From Idiomarina sp. (GTDB lineage: Bacteria; Pseudomonadota; Gammaproteobacteria; Enterobacterales; Alteromonadaceae): 64,000 bases of DNA. Positions 17,850-27,632 of the stretch are shown here, one piece after another. Made by a program: the position numbers and the translations under genes. Numbering within the stretch: the first letter of the stretch is position 1; every line of letters begins with the position of its first letter. Under the pieces are notes generated by a model. That model was not told the origin of the DNA. It made no database searches and was given only the letters and a program-made list of their open reading frames with translations. The stretch lies in contig JAIUMU010000006.1 of the NCBI GenBank assembly GCA_022565355.1, forward strand, positions 1-64,000. Direction: 5' to 3'.

Positions 17850-18662
17850 ATGGCATTTCCCACCTGGTGTCTGGCTGAACTGCCAGTTCATGGTGTTTGG
17901 AAAACGCGCTCAATAGGGCGCGATTTAGCGAATTCCACGTGGTGCATAGAGAATGGCGAACACACATATGTAGTGAAGCAATATGCCCATGATGAGGCTT
18001 TTGGGCGAGCCCAAGGTGATGCCGTTGCGGCAGACATTGAGCTTGCGAATAGTGGCCTTGCGCCAGCCATAATTTATAGTAACTCAGAGCAGGGTGTGGT
18101 GATTAGCGAATGGATTGCTGGTGAACCCGTTGCCGCGATTTTCGATCCCATTACCCGAGCTGAACAACTTGGTAAAGCACAAGCAGCTATCCATCAACTT
18201 ACGCCACAACTGCCGCCTTGGTCTTTATCGCAGCGAGTGCATGGCTATTGTGATGCGCTAGCGCAACTTGATCGTAAAGCAGGTGAACAGGCTCGCGAAG
18301 ATTGTGAAAGTTATCGGGATCTTTTTAGCGCTTGGAATGAAGGCCCCCGCGTTTTTTGCCACCACGATTTAAATGCCGAGCACGTATTTTTTGAACCTAC
18401 AATTCGCATCATTGATTGGGAATATGCAGGTTACGGCCATCCCGGCTTTGATGCTGCCTCCACGGTAGTAGTGAATGATTTATACGATGATGAAATTGTT
18501 GAGTTTTTAGAGGCTTATAATGCAAACGCGCGTAATGTGGTGAGCCGCGATGAACTCCGCGATTGGATTCGCTTGATTGCCTTGGTGAATCGAATTTGGT
18601 TTGCATTACAGGATGCATTAGCGCGCGAAAATCAGCCTGAAGTTAGCGCACAGCATCTTTAA
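17850..18662 (+). CDS. Phosphotransferase of the APH/thiamine-kinase family
   Basis: This 270-residue protein has the kinase-like fold of aminoglycoside phosphotransferases. Key features are VVISEWIAGEPV (hinge), the catalytic loop VFCHHDLNAEHVF (Brenner motif HxDxxxxN) and the metal-binding IIDWEYAGYGHPGFDAAS. The family includes choline kinase and ThiK. Its position 34 bp after the PnuC-type permease and behind a TPP riboswitch points to thiamine phosphorylation, which would trap imported vitamin. Choline or another alcohol remains possible. AACGAGGAAC provides a ribosome site. Confidence 0.82.
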   Translation: MAFPTWCLAELPVHGVWKTRSIGRDLANSTWCIENGEHTYVVKQYAHDEAFGRAQGDAVAADIELANSGLAPAIIYSNSEQGVVISEWIAGEPVAAIFDPITRAEQLGKAQAAIHQLTPQLPPWSLSQRVHGYCDALAQLDRKAGEQAREDCESYRDLFSAWNEGPRVFCHHDLNAEHVFFEPTIRIIDWEYAGYGHPGFDAASTVVVNDLYDDEIVEFLEAYNANARNVVSRDELRDWIRLIALVNRIWFALQDALARENQPEVSAQHL

Positions 18663-18730
18663 GAGATAGTAACTATTCGGTAACTTATTCAGTACTCAGG
18701 AGCCTGATAGCAGATCGTAAGGAGCAGTAT

Positions 18731-20077
18731 ATGGGCGAGCCCAGCAAACCTGATCTCAATGAACGGTTATATCAATATCTTGCCGAGGATGAAGATGCTC
18801 GAGTATGCAAAGATATTCCCGATTCGGCCTGCAATGAACAACCAAAAGCATTTGTGCTGCACTTATGGAGCCTTACGCTCACCAAACTCGGTGATTCATT
18901 AGTAAGTGCACGTTTAGTATTACCTTGGATGCTCTCGGTAGCTGGCGCACCAGCATTCTTTATCAGTATGTTAGTTCCCTTACGTGAATCGCTTTCTTTA
19001 TTACCGCAATTATTTGTAGCCCAACGCATGCGTGAAAAGCCAGTGCGTAAATGGTTCTGGGTAGCCGGTAGCATTGGCCAAGGTTTGGCCTTAGTGATGA
19101 TGGCGGCGGGCTTTTTATTACTCAGTGAGCAATTTGTCTGGCGCTTGTCGGCCACGGGCTTTGGCTGGTGGATCATTGGTTGGTTGTTTATTTTTAGTTT
19201 GGCACGCGGTATTTGCTCGGTAGCGAGTAAAGATGTGCTTGGCAAAACCGTCTCAAAAACCCGCCGAGGCAGGCTTACCGGGTTAGCTGCGGCCACTGCA
19301 GGCATGCTTACGCTAGCCACTGCGTTGGTAATTCTCTTTGCCCCCGAAGTGGCAGGTAGTTACGCCCTGTTTGTTTTCTTATTGCTTGGTGCCGCATTGC
19401 TCTGGTTTGCGGCAGCATTTACTTATGCCTGTATCCCGGAAGTAGCCGGCGCTACCGAAGGGGGTGGCAACGCGATCACCGAAGCGCTGAAATCCTTGGC
19501 GCTACTTTGGCAAGATAAGCAGTTTGGCAGTTTTGTTGCCACTCGTGCATTACTGGTTTCTTCAGCGTTCTCAATTCCTTACATTGTGGTACTTATTCAA
19601 CGGCAATCTGAGGGTGCTCTTACCGGGCTTGGCGGCATGCTATTAGCCAGCGGCCTGGCAGGCATGCTAGCCGGGCGCTTTTGGGGTAGGTGGTCGGATA
19701 GCGCTAGCAACCATGTAATGGCGGCCGCTGCGTTTATGGCTTCCGCAGTAATGGCATTGGCGCTACTGCTGGATTTTACGCTGCAAGATTGGCTAGGTAG
19801 TGTGGTTGTTGGCGGCGGTTTAATATTTCTTGCCGCAGTGGCGCATCATGGCGCCCGAGTGGGCCGAAAAACCTACCTTGTGGATATGGCTAGCCAAGAT
19901 AACCGTGCCCAATATACAGCAGTGAGTAACACGGTAATTGGCGTGTTACTCCTGCTGGGTATGTTGTTGGGTGTGCTCGACCAGTTCTTCGGTACGTACG
20001 CGGTGCTCGGCTTGTTGATTGTTGTTGGGGTGATTGCCGGTGTACGCGCACTCACCTTGCCGAACGTAACCGATTAA
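18731..20077 (+). CDS. Major facilitator superfamily transporter
   Basis: This 448-residue protein has about 12 hydrophobic segments after an acidic, soluble 45-residue N-terminal leader ([20 protein letters not shown]). The loop [17 protein letters not shown] resembles the MFS intracellular loop motif (GxxxDRxGRR-like), and [11 protein letters not shown] matches the second repeat. It starts 68 bp after the kinase gene with a TAAGGAG ribosome site, so read-through from the thiamine operon is possible. I cannot assign a substrate. The 3' end overlaps the convergent trhO by 4 bp. Confidence 0.85.
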   Translation: MGEPSKPDLNERLYQYLAEDEDARVCKDIPDSACNEQPKAFVLHLWSLTLTKLGDSLVSARLVLPWMLSVAGAPAFFISMLVPLRESLSLLPQLFVAQRMREKPVRKWFWVAGSIGQGLALVMMAAGFLLLSEQFVWRLSATGFGWWIIGWLFIFSLARGICSVASKDVLGKTVSKTRRGRLTGLAAATAGMLTLATALVILFAPEVAGSYALFVFLLLGAALLWFAAAFTYACIPEVAGATEGGGNAITEALKSLALLWQDKQFGSFVATRALLVSSAFSIPYIVVLIQRQSEGALTGLGGMLLASGLAGMLAGRFWGRWSDSASNHVMAAAAFMASAVMALALLLDFTLQDWLGSVVVGGGLIFLAAVAHHGARVGRKTYLVDMASQDNRAQYTAVSNTVIGVLLLLGMLLGVLDQFFGTYAVLGLLIVVGVIAGVRALTLPNVTD

Positions 20078-20994
20078 CCCTCTAAGCGGCCATCGCGAAT
20101 GTGTTTCTCGCCGCGCGCTTTCGCCAGTTGAACCTGCTTTTCGCGTTCAGCATAGCGCTCTTTCTGGCTTGGGGTGGTTTTATCGAAACAATGCGGGCAG
20201 CTTACGCCTTTTACGTATTGCTCGGATTGCATTTCTTCTTGTGTAATTGGCATACGGCAGGCATAACATTGATCGTAAGAGCCTTGCTCTAAACCGTGCT
20301 TCACCGTTACGCGTTGATCGAATACAAAGCACTCGCCATCCCACATGCTTTCTTCAGCAGGCACTTCTTCAAGGTATTTCAAAATACCACCGTGCAGGTG
20401 ATATACCTCGTTAAATCCAAGCTCTTTTAAGTATGCGGTAGATTTTTCACAGCGGATGCCACCGGTGCAAAACATGGCTACTTTTTTGTGCTTTTCTTTA
20501 TCTAAATGCTCTTTCACGTAATCAGGGAATTCGCGAAAGGTTTCCGTTTTCGGGTTTATCGCCCCTTTGAACGTACCAACGGCATACTCATAATCGTTAC
20601 GGGTATCAATCAATAGCACTTCTGGATCGCTGATAATGCGGTTCCACTCAGCAGGGGCCACATAAGTACCAACGATATTTTTCGGGTCTACCCAATCGAG
20701 GCCCATGGTAACAATTTCTTTCTTCAGCTTAACCTTGGTGCGGTAAAATGCTTGGGTTTCGCTAGGCGATTCTTTGTGTTCTAAATCAGCAAAGCGGGCA
20801 TCGCTTTTTAACCAATTAAGTACATTATCGATAGCTTGGCGGGTACCGCAAATGGTGCCATTCACGCCTTCACGAGCTAATAGAAGGGTGCCTTTCACCT
20901 CATTTTCTGCCATAACATCAAACAAGGGCTGGCGAAGATCTTCATAATCATTCAGCTCCACAAACTTGTAGAGCGCTGCACAAATATACTGCAT
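20074..20994 (-). CDS. trhO: tRNA uridine(34) hydroxylase TrhO (rhodanese-related, YceA)
   Basis: This 306-residue protein has an N-terminal acylphosphatase-like domain ([21 protein letters not shown], then [18 protein letters not shown]). A rhodanese domain follows with the catalytic [10 protein letters not shown] loop (Cys176). A C-terminal CYACRMP...CPHC cysteine cluster ends the domain. TrhO uses oxygen to hydroxylate U34 of tRNAs, giving 5-hydroxyuridine. It overlaps the convergent MFS gene by 4 bp. Length and all motifs fit the family. Confidence 0.95.
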   Translation of the reverse strand: MQYICAALYKFVELNDYEDLRQPLFDVMAENEVKGTLLLAREGVNGTICGTRQAIDNVLNWLKSDARFADLEHKESPSETQAFYRTKVKLKKEIVTMGLDWVDPKNIVGTYVAPAEWNRIISDPEVLLIDTRNDYEYAVGTFKGAINPKTETFREFPDYVKEHLDKEKHKKVAMFCTGGIRCEKSTAYLKELGFNEVYHLHGGILKYLEEVPAEESMWDGECFVFDQRVTVKHGLEQGSYDQCYACRMPITQEEMQSEQYVKGVSCPHCFDKTTPSQKERYAEREKQVQLAKARGEKHIRDGRLEG

Positions 20995-21066
20995 TGCTAT
21001 TTCCTTTCGGCTGCCTGAATCGTAAATCCAGCGCGGTTAAAATCGGCGCGAATTATAGCAGAAAGT

Positions 21067-21098
21067 AAAGAGCCACGCATAGCGTGGCTCTTTTTTTG
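21067..21098 (-). terminator. Intrinsic terminator downstream of dps
   Basis: AAAGAGCCACGC AT GCGTGGCTCTTTTTTT is a perfect 12-bp stem. It lies between dps and trhO, both on the minus strand. T runs on both sides allow action in both directions. Confidence 0.85.
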
Positions 21099-21146
21099 CA
21101 TGTGCATGGCATGTGAATGCGCATGTACTCATATGCGTGTGCAGAG

Positions 21147-21620
21147 TTAACCAAGGTAAGAGGTAAGCATCCAAGCCGTTTTTTCTTGCTGGGAAATATA
21201 ATCGCTCATTAAGGCACTAGTGCCCTCATCACCTAATTCCGCAGCTTCTGCGAGAATATCACGCTGCAGCTGGATTACCGCTTTGTAGCTGTGCAGAATG
21301 CTTTCAACACACTCACGGCCATCGTGAATATCTTTTTCTTCGGCAATAGCGCTTTGCTCTAAATACGCTGAATACGCGTGCCGCGGGCGTTGGCCCAAAG
21401 TTAAGATACGCTCTGCTACTTCATCAATTTTAAGTAGCAAATCATTATAAGTTTCTTCAAACTTTACGTGTAGTTCGAAAAAGCGCTCACCGCGCACATT
21501 CCAATGAAAACCACGCACGTTCATATAAAACACTTGGTAGTTGGCTAAAAGCTGATTCAATTTATCGGCCAAAGCTTTCGCGCCCTGCTGCTCTAAACCA
21601 ATTACGTTTAACTGTTGCAT
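21147..21620 (-). CDS. dps: Dps/ferritin-like DNA-binding stress protein
   Basis: This 157-residue protein carries the Dps signature FYMNVRGFHWNVRGERFFELHVKFEETYNDLLLKIDEVAERILTLG, which contains the ferroxidase His, Asp and Glu residues. The family forms 12-mers that oxidise ferrous iron with peroxide and protect DNA. The ATG at 21620 follows a strong AAAAGGAG site, and the 15 upstream codons are discarded. The N-terminal tail is short and not rich in lysine, so DNA binding may be weak. A terminator follows 49 bp downstream. Confidence 0.93.
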   Translation of the reverse strand: MQQLNVIGLEQQGAKALADKLNQLLANYQVFYMNVRGFHWNVRGERFFELHVKFEETYNDLLLKIDEVAERILTLGQRPRHAYSAYLEQSAIAEEKDIHDGRECVESILHSYKAVIQLQRDILAEAAELGDEGTSALMSDYISQQEKTAWMLTSYLG

Positions 21621-21736
21621 CGTTATACTCCTTTTGCGGATACACCGGAAATACCGGTAAAACACACTGTGTACTTAGCATAGCAGTTACACAGCTAGTT
21701 ACTAATGCTACTTATCAATCATAGCATTCGCTTTTA

Positions 21737-23527
21737 TCAATGAAGTTGCGCTGCATCAATAACCATGATGATTGGGTCATGATCAGAAGAGCGATAGGGC
21801 TCAGGCGCATAGAAATGCTCTTGCTGCCACTCCGTTTTGCCGCTTAGCGGGTACTCAAAGGCAATCGGTTCATCGGCATTAATGTGCCAATGGGCCATAC
21901 CTGTTACTGCGTCCCAAATTGATTCGTGCACTAACATATGATCGAGGCTGCCCATTTCGCCCCGAAATACGTAGGAGGCGCCATCTTTATCAAAACGCGT
22001 AGCTACATTCGGGTAACCGGCAGTTGCTAGGATGGCCAGTGGCTCTTCCATTCGATAGGCATTAAAATCGCCCATCACTACATAGTTTGTATGGTTTAAA
22101 TCTTTCGGGTTGCTGGCCAACCAATTAACCAATTCTGCGGCAGCTTCGGTGCGTAAAAGGTTCCAGCAGGCCTGGCCATCGTTCTGGTTCGCATTCACAT
22201 CATCGCGCTCGCGTGGGCAACCGCCTTTCGATTTGAAATGGTTGGCTACAATGGCTATTTCTTTGTTGCTGCCGTTAATGCGGAAATTCTGTAGCAGCGG
22301 TGGGCGGCTGCCCCAACTGAAGGCACCTTCGGTGGTCCATGATGCCGGGCCAGCAGTGCTTACGCGATCACTGCGATAAATAATAGCTTGGGTAATGGCA
22401 TCGCTACCGATACGCGGGGCATCTGCTGCCACATAGGCGAATGGTGAGCCGGATACCGCTGCATTCAAGCCGCGAGTGAGATCGGCAAGGGCGCTATTGT
22501 TATCAAAGCCATCATTTTCCATTTCCATCAAACCGTAAATATCGGCATCTAACGCCAGCATGGTGCTGATGGTTTTTGCCCGTTGGCGAGCAAACTCTTC
22601 AGGAGATTCTGCACCCCGCGGTGTAGGGAAACCACCACCTTGGCCATCACCGTTGAAGTAGTTCAGTACATTGAACGCTACCACGCGCACACCGCCTTCG
22701 GGCATTTCTGGAACGGCAGGCCGTGGGTTTGTAGCAATGAACTCTGGCTCGATTACCGGGTGAATATGATAGCTATTGCCAACGCGCACTAAAATACCTT
22801 CAATGTTACGGATGGTATCGCCACTGCGCACCGGATTATCCATACGCAAGCCGCCGGTAGGGTATGGGATATGCGCTGGATTTTCTGCCCAAGAGCCATC
22901 ATCGAGCACTAAACGCCGCGCATTATTATATGCCGAACGAACGGCTGCATCCGCACCAGGCTGCACTACTTGGGTAGGTGTATAAAGGCGTTCTGTAGCA
23001 ATATCTAAGGTACCAAAACGCGCTAATTGATAATGGCCAATTACCAACATATCTTGGCTTAATTGCACGCGATGATGGATGAGATCATCAAGTGATTCGT
23101 TGTCTGCTAGCGGCAAGGTGATGGATGCGGTTTGCACTTCACTATTGCCACAGTTGGCGATGTCGCTTACATCGCTGAGTTGCCAACCACCGTAGTAGCT
23201 GCTTACCGTACCCGTTACTTGTAACTCTTGGCCTTCTGCAATCGAAGCTAGCTCTCCGGCATCGGCTACGAAGGCAGCACCATCTTCGCCTTGAATAAAG
23301 AAGCCACCAAGTTGTTGTTCACCATGAAAAATACCCTTTACCACGCCACTTACAGCTACGTTTTGTCCTTCACTTAATTGCTGAAAAGGGGTTACGTTGC
23401 CATCACAACTGGCTGTTGTGGTGAGTTCAGAAGATTGCTCACCTGTACAGCCGGCAAGTACCGCAATGCTCAGTGTGGCCAATAACAGCTTGGGGATTAC
23501 CAAATTATTTAACAATGAAACGTTCAT
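21737..23527 (-). CDS. ExeM/NucH-type extracellular endonuclease lipoprotein
   Basis: This 596-residue protein has a lipoprotein signal with lipobox LAGC near residue 27. The N-terminal half holds OB-fold-like domains (VAVSGVVKGIFHGEQQLGGFFIQGEDG, LQVTGTVSSYYGGWQLS) as in ExeM/NucH nucleases. The C-terminal endonuclease/exonuclease/phosphatase domain contains VVAFNVLNYFNGDG, ADIYGLMEMEN, VVMGDFNAY and SSDHDPIIMVID, which supply the Mg-binding and catalytic residues. The protein probably degrades extracellular DNA for phosphate or nucleosides, or remodels biofilms. No C-terminal membrane anchor is visible. The separate udk-nupC pair 2 kb away could use the products. Confidence 0.9.
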   Translation of the reverse strand: MNVSLLNNLVIPKLLLATLSIAVLAGCTGEQSSELTTTASCDGNVTPFQQLSEGQNVAVSGVVKGIFHGEQQLGGFFIQGEDGAAFVADAGELASIAEGQELQVTGTVSSYYGGWQLSDVSDIANCGNSEVQTASITLPLADNESLDDLIHHRVQLSQDMLVIGHYQLARFGTLDIATERLYTPTQVVQPGADAAVRSAYNNARRLVLDDGSWAENPAHIPYPTGGLRMDNPVRSGDTIRNIEGILVRVGNSYHIHPVIEPEFIATNPRPAVPEMPEGGVRVVAFNVLNYFNGDGQGGGFPTPRGAESPEEFARQRAKTISTMLALDADIYGLMEMENDGFDNNSALADLTRGLNAAVSGSPFAYVAADAPRIGSDAITQAIIYRSDRVSTAGPASWTTEGAFSWGSRPPLLQNFRINGSNKEIAIVANHFKSKGGCPRERDDVNANQNDGQACWNLLRTEAAAELVNWLASNPKDLNHTNYVVMGDFNAYRMEEPLAILATAGYPNVATRFDKDGASYVFRGEMGSLDHMLVHESIWDAVTGMAHWHINADEPIAFEYPLSGKTEWQQEHFYAPEPYRSSDHDPIIMVIDAAQLH

Positions 23528-23557
23528 AGGTGTTCCTAGTTTTTTTAGTGCAAATGA

Positions 23558-24763
23558 TTATGCTGAAGGTGCAGCTACATGAGTGGCTTTTACGCGCTCA
23601 TCGGCATAACAACCGAGCACCTTCACAAAGCGGGTAATGGCTTTTAGTTCTTGCAGTGCGGCGCGCCACTGTGGGCTTTGCTCATGCACTGCTAGATCAA
23701 CATAGAATAGCTCTTCCCAAGGGTTACCAGGCATCGGCCGCGATTCCAGCTTAATTAAGTTCAATTCGTGCTGGCGCAAGGTAATCAATGCATCGGCAAG
23801 TGCGCCGGGTTGGTTGTGTGTTGCCATAATTAAGCTGGTGCGCGCTGGCAGTTGCTGTGGCACATGGCAAGGTTCCCGTTGAATTACAATAAAGCGAGTT
23901 TGGTTGCCCGGCTGATCGGCAAGGTTATTTGCAATCGCCACTAAATCGAATAAGGCACCACCACTTTGCGAACCTAATGCCGCAACGCCTGGTTCGTTGC
24001 TGGCCGCAACGAGCTCCATTGCATGCGCCGATGAGGGGCAAGAAAGAACTTTCACGTTGGTGAGGTGGCTTAAATAGCGAGAGCATTGTGCTATGGCTTG
24101 CGGGTGCCCATAAATAGTGTGTAAATCGGCCGCTTCCATACCTTTGCGAACCAAAATTTGGTGCTCTACAGACAGGTAGGTTTCCGCCACAATGTGCAAG
24201 TGGGTATGGCGCAGTAAATCGTATACTTCATTAATTGAACCCGAAGTGGAATTCTCGATCGGTAAAATACCTAAAGTGGTATTGCCATCTTCAACGGCCT
24301 TCAGCACATCATTAAAGGTTTCACAGGACATGCCCTGCATTAGGCATTGGCGTCGATTGGCGTATCCTTGTGCGGCTAAATGCGAGTAGCTACCTGCAGT
24401 GCCTAAGTGGGCAATGGAAAGTGAGCCGGTATTATTGCTTTGCTGCATCCATGCTTGTTGAGTAAGCACCGAATCTTCGATAATAATGTGGTATAGGCGG
24501 GTTAAATAGCCGGCATCAAGGCCTAGCTCGCGGCCAATGGCCATTAATTTTAGTAATAATGAGGCTTCGCGCTCAGTATCACGAACAGCCCCTTCTTGCT
24601 GTGCTTTGCTTTTAGCTACTGCAAGCACTATATCGCGGCGCTCCGCAAGGGCTTGTAGAATGCGTTGATCGATGTTTTCTATGCGTTCACGTAACTCACC
24701 AAGCCCGAGTTTACCACTCGCGTTAGAGGTTGTTTCTAATTCAGTTTTATTTGCTTTATTCAT
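23558..24763 (-). CDS. pheA: Bifunctional chorismate mutase/prephenate dehydratase (P-protein)
   Basis: This 401-residue protein joins an AroQ chorismate mutase domain (LGELRERIENIDQRILQALAERRDIVLAVAKSK), a prephenate dehydratase domain (IAHLGTAGSYSHLAAQGYA, GILPIENSTSGSINEVYDLL, QTRFIVIQRE) and a C-terminal ACT domain (IMATHNQPGALADALITLRQHELNLIKLESRPM). It makes phenylpyruvate for phenylalanine synthesis and is usually feedback-inhibited through the ACT domain. The ATG at 24763 fits family starts; 18 more upstream codons are open. I see no clear Phe-rich leader peptide or attenuator in the 138 bp upstream. Confidence 0.95.
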   Translation of the reverse strand: MNKANKTELETTSNASGKLGLGELRERIENIDQRILQALAERRDIVLAVAKSKAQQEGAVRDTEREASLLLKLMAIGRELGLDAGYLTRLYHIIIEDSVLTQQAWMQQSNNTGSLSIAHLGTAGSYSHLAAQGYANRRQCLMQGMSCETFNDVLKAVEDGNTTLGILPIENSTSGSINEVYDLLRHTHLHIVAETYLSVEHQILVRKGMEAADLHTIYGHPQAIAQCSRYLSHLTNVKVLSCPSSAHAMELVAASNEPGVAALGSQSGGALFDLVAIANNLADQPGNQTRFIVIQREPCHVPQQLPARTSLIMATHNQPGALADALITLRQHELNLIKLESRPMPGNPWEELFYVDLAVHEQSPQWRAALQELKAITRFVKVLGCYADERVKATHVAAPSA

Positions 24764-24901
24764 GCTGGCCGCGCCCTCAGCTCTACGTTTACTACACTGA
24801 ACTTCCGAAGATAGCATGAAATAAACGCAAGAGTTAGGTACAGTAGCGCAATAACCATGGCAGTTTGCTGAGATATTAAACGCACAACAACGGGGTTTCT
24901 A

Positions 24902-25582
24902 ATGCAGCCACTCATGCAACAAAAAATGCAACAAAATAGGCAACAAAAAATACAACAAAAAATACAACAACATAGTGCGGGTGGAACGCGCATTTTTCGG
25001 GGCGCGCTGGCTGCTGCAGTGGTTGTCGCCATCAGTGGCTGTTCAGCGGAACAAGCGGCACCAACGGTAGAGCCGCACGTAGCCTTTTTTAATGCGCTAC
25101 ATAGCTTATGTGGCAATGCTTATGCAGGCGAGCGTATTGTGGAACGGCCAGGGCAAGATTTACTGGAAGGTGATGAAGCGCTAACCGTGCATTTTCGTGA
25201 GTGTTCGGAAACGGAAATTAAAGCACCATTCCATATTGAGCAGCCGGCCACGAACTCTTGGGATCGTTCGCGTACCTGGATTTATACCTTAGCCGGCGAT
25301 CACCTAACCATTAACCATGATCACCGCGAACCCGATGGCTCGCATTCAGAACATACGTTTTATGGCGGCGCAACAGTAGATAGCGGTACTGCTGAGCAAC
25401 AGATGTTCATTTATACCGAACGCACAGGTGATGCTGGTGAGGTGCTGGGCTGGCGCATTGAAGTGGTGCCGGGCGAGCGCTATAGCTACGGCACTATGGC
25501 AGATGGAGAGTGGACATGGCGCATCGATTTTGATTTAAGTACAACAATTGCAGCGCCTCCTGCGCCATGGGGATTCGAGTAG
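24902..25582 (+). CDS. Hypothetical lipoprotein with N-terminal QQ-repeat extension
   Basis: This 226-residue protein has lipoprotein-like sequence FRGALAAAVVVAISGCSAE with lipobox ISGC near residue 47. Before the signal helix lie five four-residue repeats (M/R/I-QQ-K/N/H) encoded by five 12-bp DNA repeats. The mature part contains two cysteines, then ENSWDRSRTWIYTL-like and DHREPDGSHSEHTFYGG. I do not recognise the family with certainty. The start could also be Met5 or Met9 within the repeats. It is divergent from pheA across 138 bp. The signal n-region would be unusually long for export unless a later start is used. Confidence 0.7.
   Translation: MQPLMQQKMQQNRQQKIQQKIQQHSAGGTRIFRGALAAAVVVAISGCSAEQAAPTVEPHVAFFNALHSLCGNAYAGERIVERPGQDLLEGDEALTVHFRECSETEIKAPFHIEQPATNSWDRSRTWIYTLAGDHLTINHDHREPDGSHSEHTFYGGATVDSGTAEQQMFIYTERTGDAGEVLGWRIEVVPGERYSYGTMADGEWTWRIDFDLSTTIAAPPAPWGFE
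24914..24973 (+). repeat. Five tandem copies of a 12-bp repeat inside the lipoprotein N-terminus
   Basis: Units ATGCAACAAAAA, ATGCAACAAAAT, AGGCAACAAAAA, ATACAACAAAAA and ATACAACAACAT follow each other without gaps. The unit length is a multiple of three, so copy-number change keeps the frame and alters only the N-terminal length. Confidence 0.9.
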
Positions 25583-25720
25583 AACAGCCAATTAGGTGCG
25601 AAAATTTCGCGATCGGTGGGCGATTTGCGTTGATTTACCGAATTACATGTTTATAAATTCGCAGTAATTCGGGATAATGCGCAGCTGTTGCAAAATCACA
25701 GATGTAAAATAGGGCTCCTT

Positions 25721-26353
25721 GTGGGAAAAACAACGATTATCGCGATTGCCGGGCCTTCGGCTTCAGGCAAAAGCTTGTTCGCTTCAACGGTATACCAAGA
25801 GCTTGTAGCTGAGCTTGGTGGCGAGCGGATTTCAGTGCTTTCAGAAGATGCGTATTACCGGGACCAAAGCCATTTATCACTCGAACAACGAGTGCTAACG
25901 AACTATGATCATCCGAGTGCATTTGAGCATGAGTTATTAGCCGAACATATGAAGCAACTGCGCGATGGCGAGGCAATCGCTATGCCACAGTATTCCTATA
26001 AAGAGCATACTCGCGTGAGCACCACGATACCGGTTACCCCGGCGCGAGTGATTTTGGTGGAAGGTATTTTATTGTTATGCGATGCCAAGCTACGCGAACA
26101 GTTTGATATTTCGGTATTTATGGATACACCATTGGACATCTGTTTACTTCGCCGTATTAATCGGGATATTGAAATGCGTGGCCGTTCGCTCGCTTCAATT
26201 ACTGAGCAATATGAACATTATGTGCGCCCAGCGTTTTTCGAATTTATCGCGCCCTCAAAGCAGTTTGCTGATTTGGTGGTAACGCGAGGCGGTCAGAACG
26301 AAATTGCCATTGATATAATTAAAACTAAAATCCGGCAACTTTTAGCAGAATAA
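25721..26353 (+). CDS. udk: Uridine kinase
   Basis: This is about 210 residues from a GTG at 25721 (a TTG at 25688 would give 221; E. coli Udk has 213). Walker A GPSASGKS lies near residue 9, and [21 protein letters not shown] and [10 protein letters not shown] follow, all uridine-kinase signatures. The C-terminal half contains [13 protein letters not shown]. It phosphorylates uridine and cytidine with ATP or GTP in salvage. The neighbouring CNT nucleoside transporter gene starts 14 bp after the stop, so uptake and trapping are coupled. The GTG start is preferred on length, but ribosome sites at both starts are weak. Confidence 0.93.
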   Translation: MGKTTIIAIAGPSASGKSLFASTVYQELVAELGGERISVLSEDAYYRDQSHLSLEQRVLTNYDHPSAFEHELLAEHMKQLRDGEAIAMPQYSYKEHTRVSTTIPVTPARVILVEGILLLCDAKLREQFDISVFMDTPLDICLLRRINRDIEMRGRSLASITEQYEHYVRPAFFEFIAPSKQFADLVVTRGGQNEIAIDIIKTKIRQLLAE

Positions 26354-26367
26354 GAAAGGAAAACAGG

Positions 26368-27579
26368 ATGATTAGCCTCGTAGGAATGGCGGTATTGTTG
26401 TTAGTTGCGTTTGCATTCTCAACTGCCCGCAAAAGTATTCGTTGGCGCACCATTGTACTTGCTTTTGCGTTGCAAGCTGGGCTCGGTGCGTTCGTACTCT
26501 ATGTGCCTTTGGGGCAAGATTTACTTGGCGGCATTGCCTTCGGTGTTGCTAGTGTAATTGATTATGCTGGTGCCGGTATTACCTTCTTATTCGGCGATCT
26601 TGGCAGCTATTCACAGGGCTTCATTTTTGCTATTCACGTGCTTAGCGTGATCGTGTTTTTCTCTTCATTAATTGCCGTGTTGTATCACTTAGGCGTAATG
26701 ACCAAAGTAATTAACCTGATTGGTGGTGGCTTACAGAAGCTACTTGGCACCAGCCGCCCAGAATCCATGTCGGCCGCTGCCAACATTTTTGTTGGCCAAA
26801 CGGAAGCACCATTGGTAGTACGCCCCTTTATTCCGAACATGACCCGTTCAGAGCTTTTTGCCGTAATGGTTGGCGGCTTGGCATCTATTGCCGGATCAGT
26901 ATTAGCTGGCTATGCAGGTTTAGGGATTGAGCTGAAGTATCTAATTGCGGCGTGTTTTATGGCTGCGCCAGGTGCTTTATTGATGGCGAAAATCTTAGTG
27001 CCAGAAACAGAAGAGCCGAATAATGATTTAAGCCATGTGCCCACGGAAGAGCGTCGGGCAAACGTAATTGATGCGGCGGCAGCTGGTGCATCAAGCGGTA
27101 TGCAATTGGCATTGAACGTAGGTGCGATGTTATTGGCGTTTGTGGCCTTGATAGCATTGATTAACGGCATACTTGGCTTTTTAGGTGGTTTCGTTGGCCA
27201 AGAAGCGTTAACCATGCAGATGATTTTTGGTTACGTGTTCCAGCCGTTAGCATTCATTATGGGTATTCCATGGGAAGAAGCACAGATTGCTGGCAGCTTC
27301 ATTGGTCAAAAATTAGTAATTAATGAGTTTGTGGCCTACCTAGATTTCGCCAATTTTAAAGATGATATGAGCATGCAAAGCCAGGTAATCATTACCTTTA
27401 TGCTATGCGGTTTTGCAAACTTCTCATCGATCGCGATTTTACTTGGTGGCTTAGGCGGTATGGCGCCAAGCCGACGTAAAGATATCGCAACTATGGGTAT
27501 GCGCGCATTGTTAGCTGCTACACTTGCTAACTTGATGAGTGCTTGCATCGCAGGGTTCTTCTTTGCACTTGCCGCGTAA
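26368..27579 (+). CDS. Concentrative nucleoside transporter (NupC/CNT family)
   Basis: This 403-residue inner-membrane protein has the CNT pattern: N-terminal helices, the Gate domain [35 protein letters not shown] and the conserved [33 protein letters not shown]. The C-terminal region has [15 protein letters not shown] and [27 protein letters not shown] carriers use H+ or Na+ gradients to import nucleosides. It follows udk by 14 bp with an AAGGAAAACAGG ribosome region. Pyrimidine nucleosides are likely given the kinase partner. Confidence 0.94.
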   Translation: MISLVGMAVLLLVAFAFSTARKSIRWRTIVLAFALQAGLGAFVLYVPLGQDLLGGIAFGVASVIDYAGAGITFLFGDLGSYSQGFIFAIHVLSVIVFFSSLIAVLYHLGVMTKVINLIGGGLQKLLGTSRPESMSAAANIFVGQTEAPLVVRPFIPNMTRSELFAVMVGGLASIAGSVLAGYAGLGIELKYLIAACFMAAPGALLMAKILVPETEEPNNDLSHVPTEERRANVIDAAAAGASSGMQLALNVGAMLLAFVALIALINGILGFLGGFVGQEALTMQMIFGYVFQPLAFIMGIPWEEAQIAGSFIGQKLVINEFVAYLDFANFKDDMSMQSQVIITFMLCGFANFSSIAILLGGLGGMAPSRRKDIATMGMRALLAATLANLMSACIAGFFFALAA

Positions 27580-27632
27580 CTTTTCGTAGTTAGCGATGTC
27601 TTAGTAAGAGCTTTGTGAATTAGGAGTATCAC

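Noticed and set aside
24914-24973. Possible CRISPR-like repeat
   Set aside because: Units are 12 bp, contiguous, without spacers, and in frame with a gene, so it is a coding tandem repeat.
24760-25116. Minus-strand frame with cysteine-rich CCCIFCCIFCC repeats
   Set aside because: It is the antisense of the CAACAAAAA tandem repeats and overlaps the pheA start and the lipoprotein gene; no ribosome site or family support.
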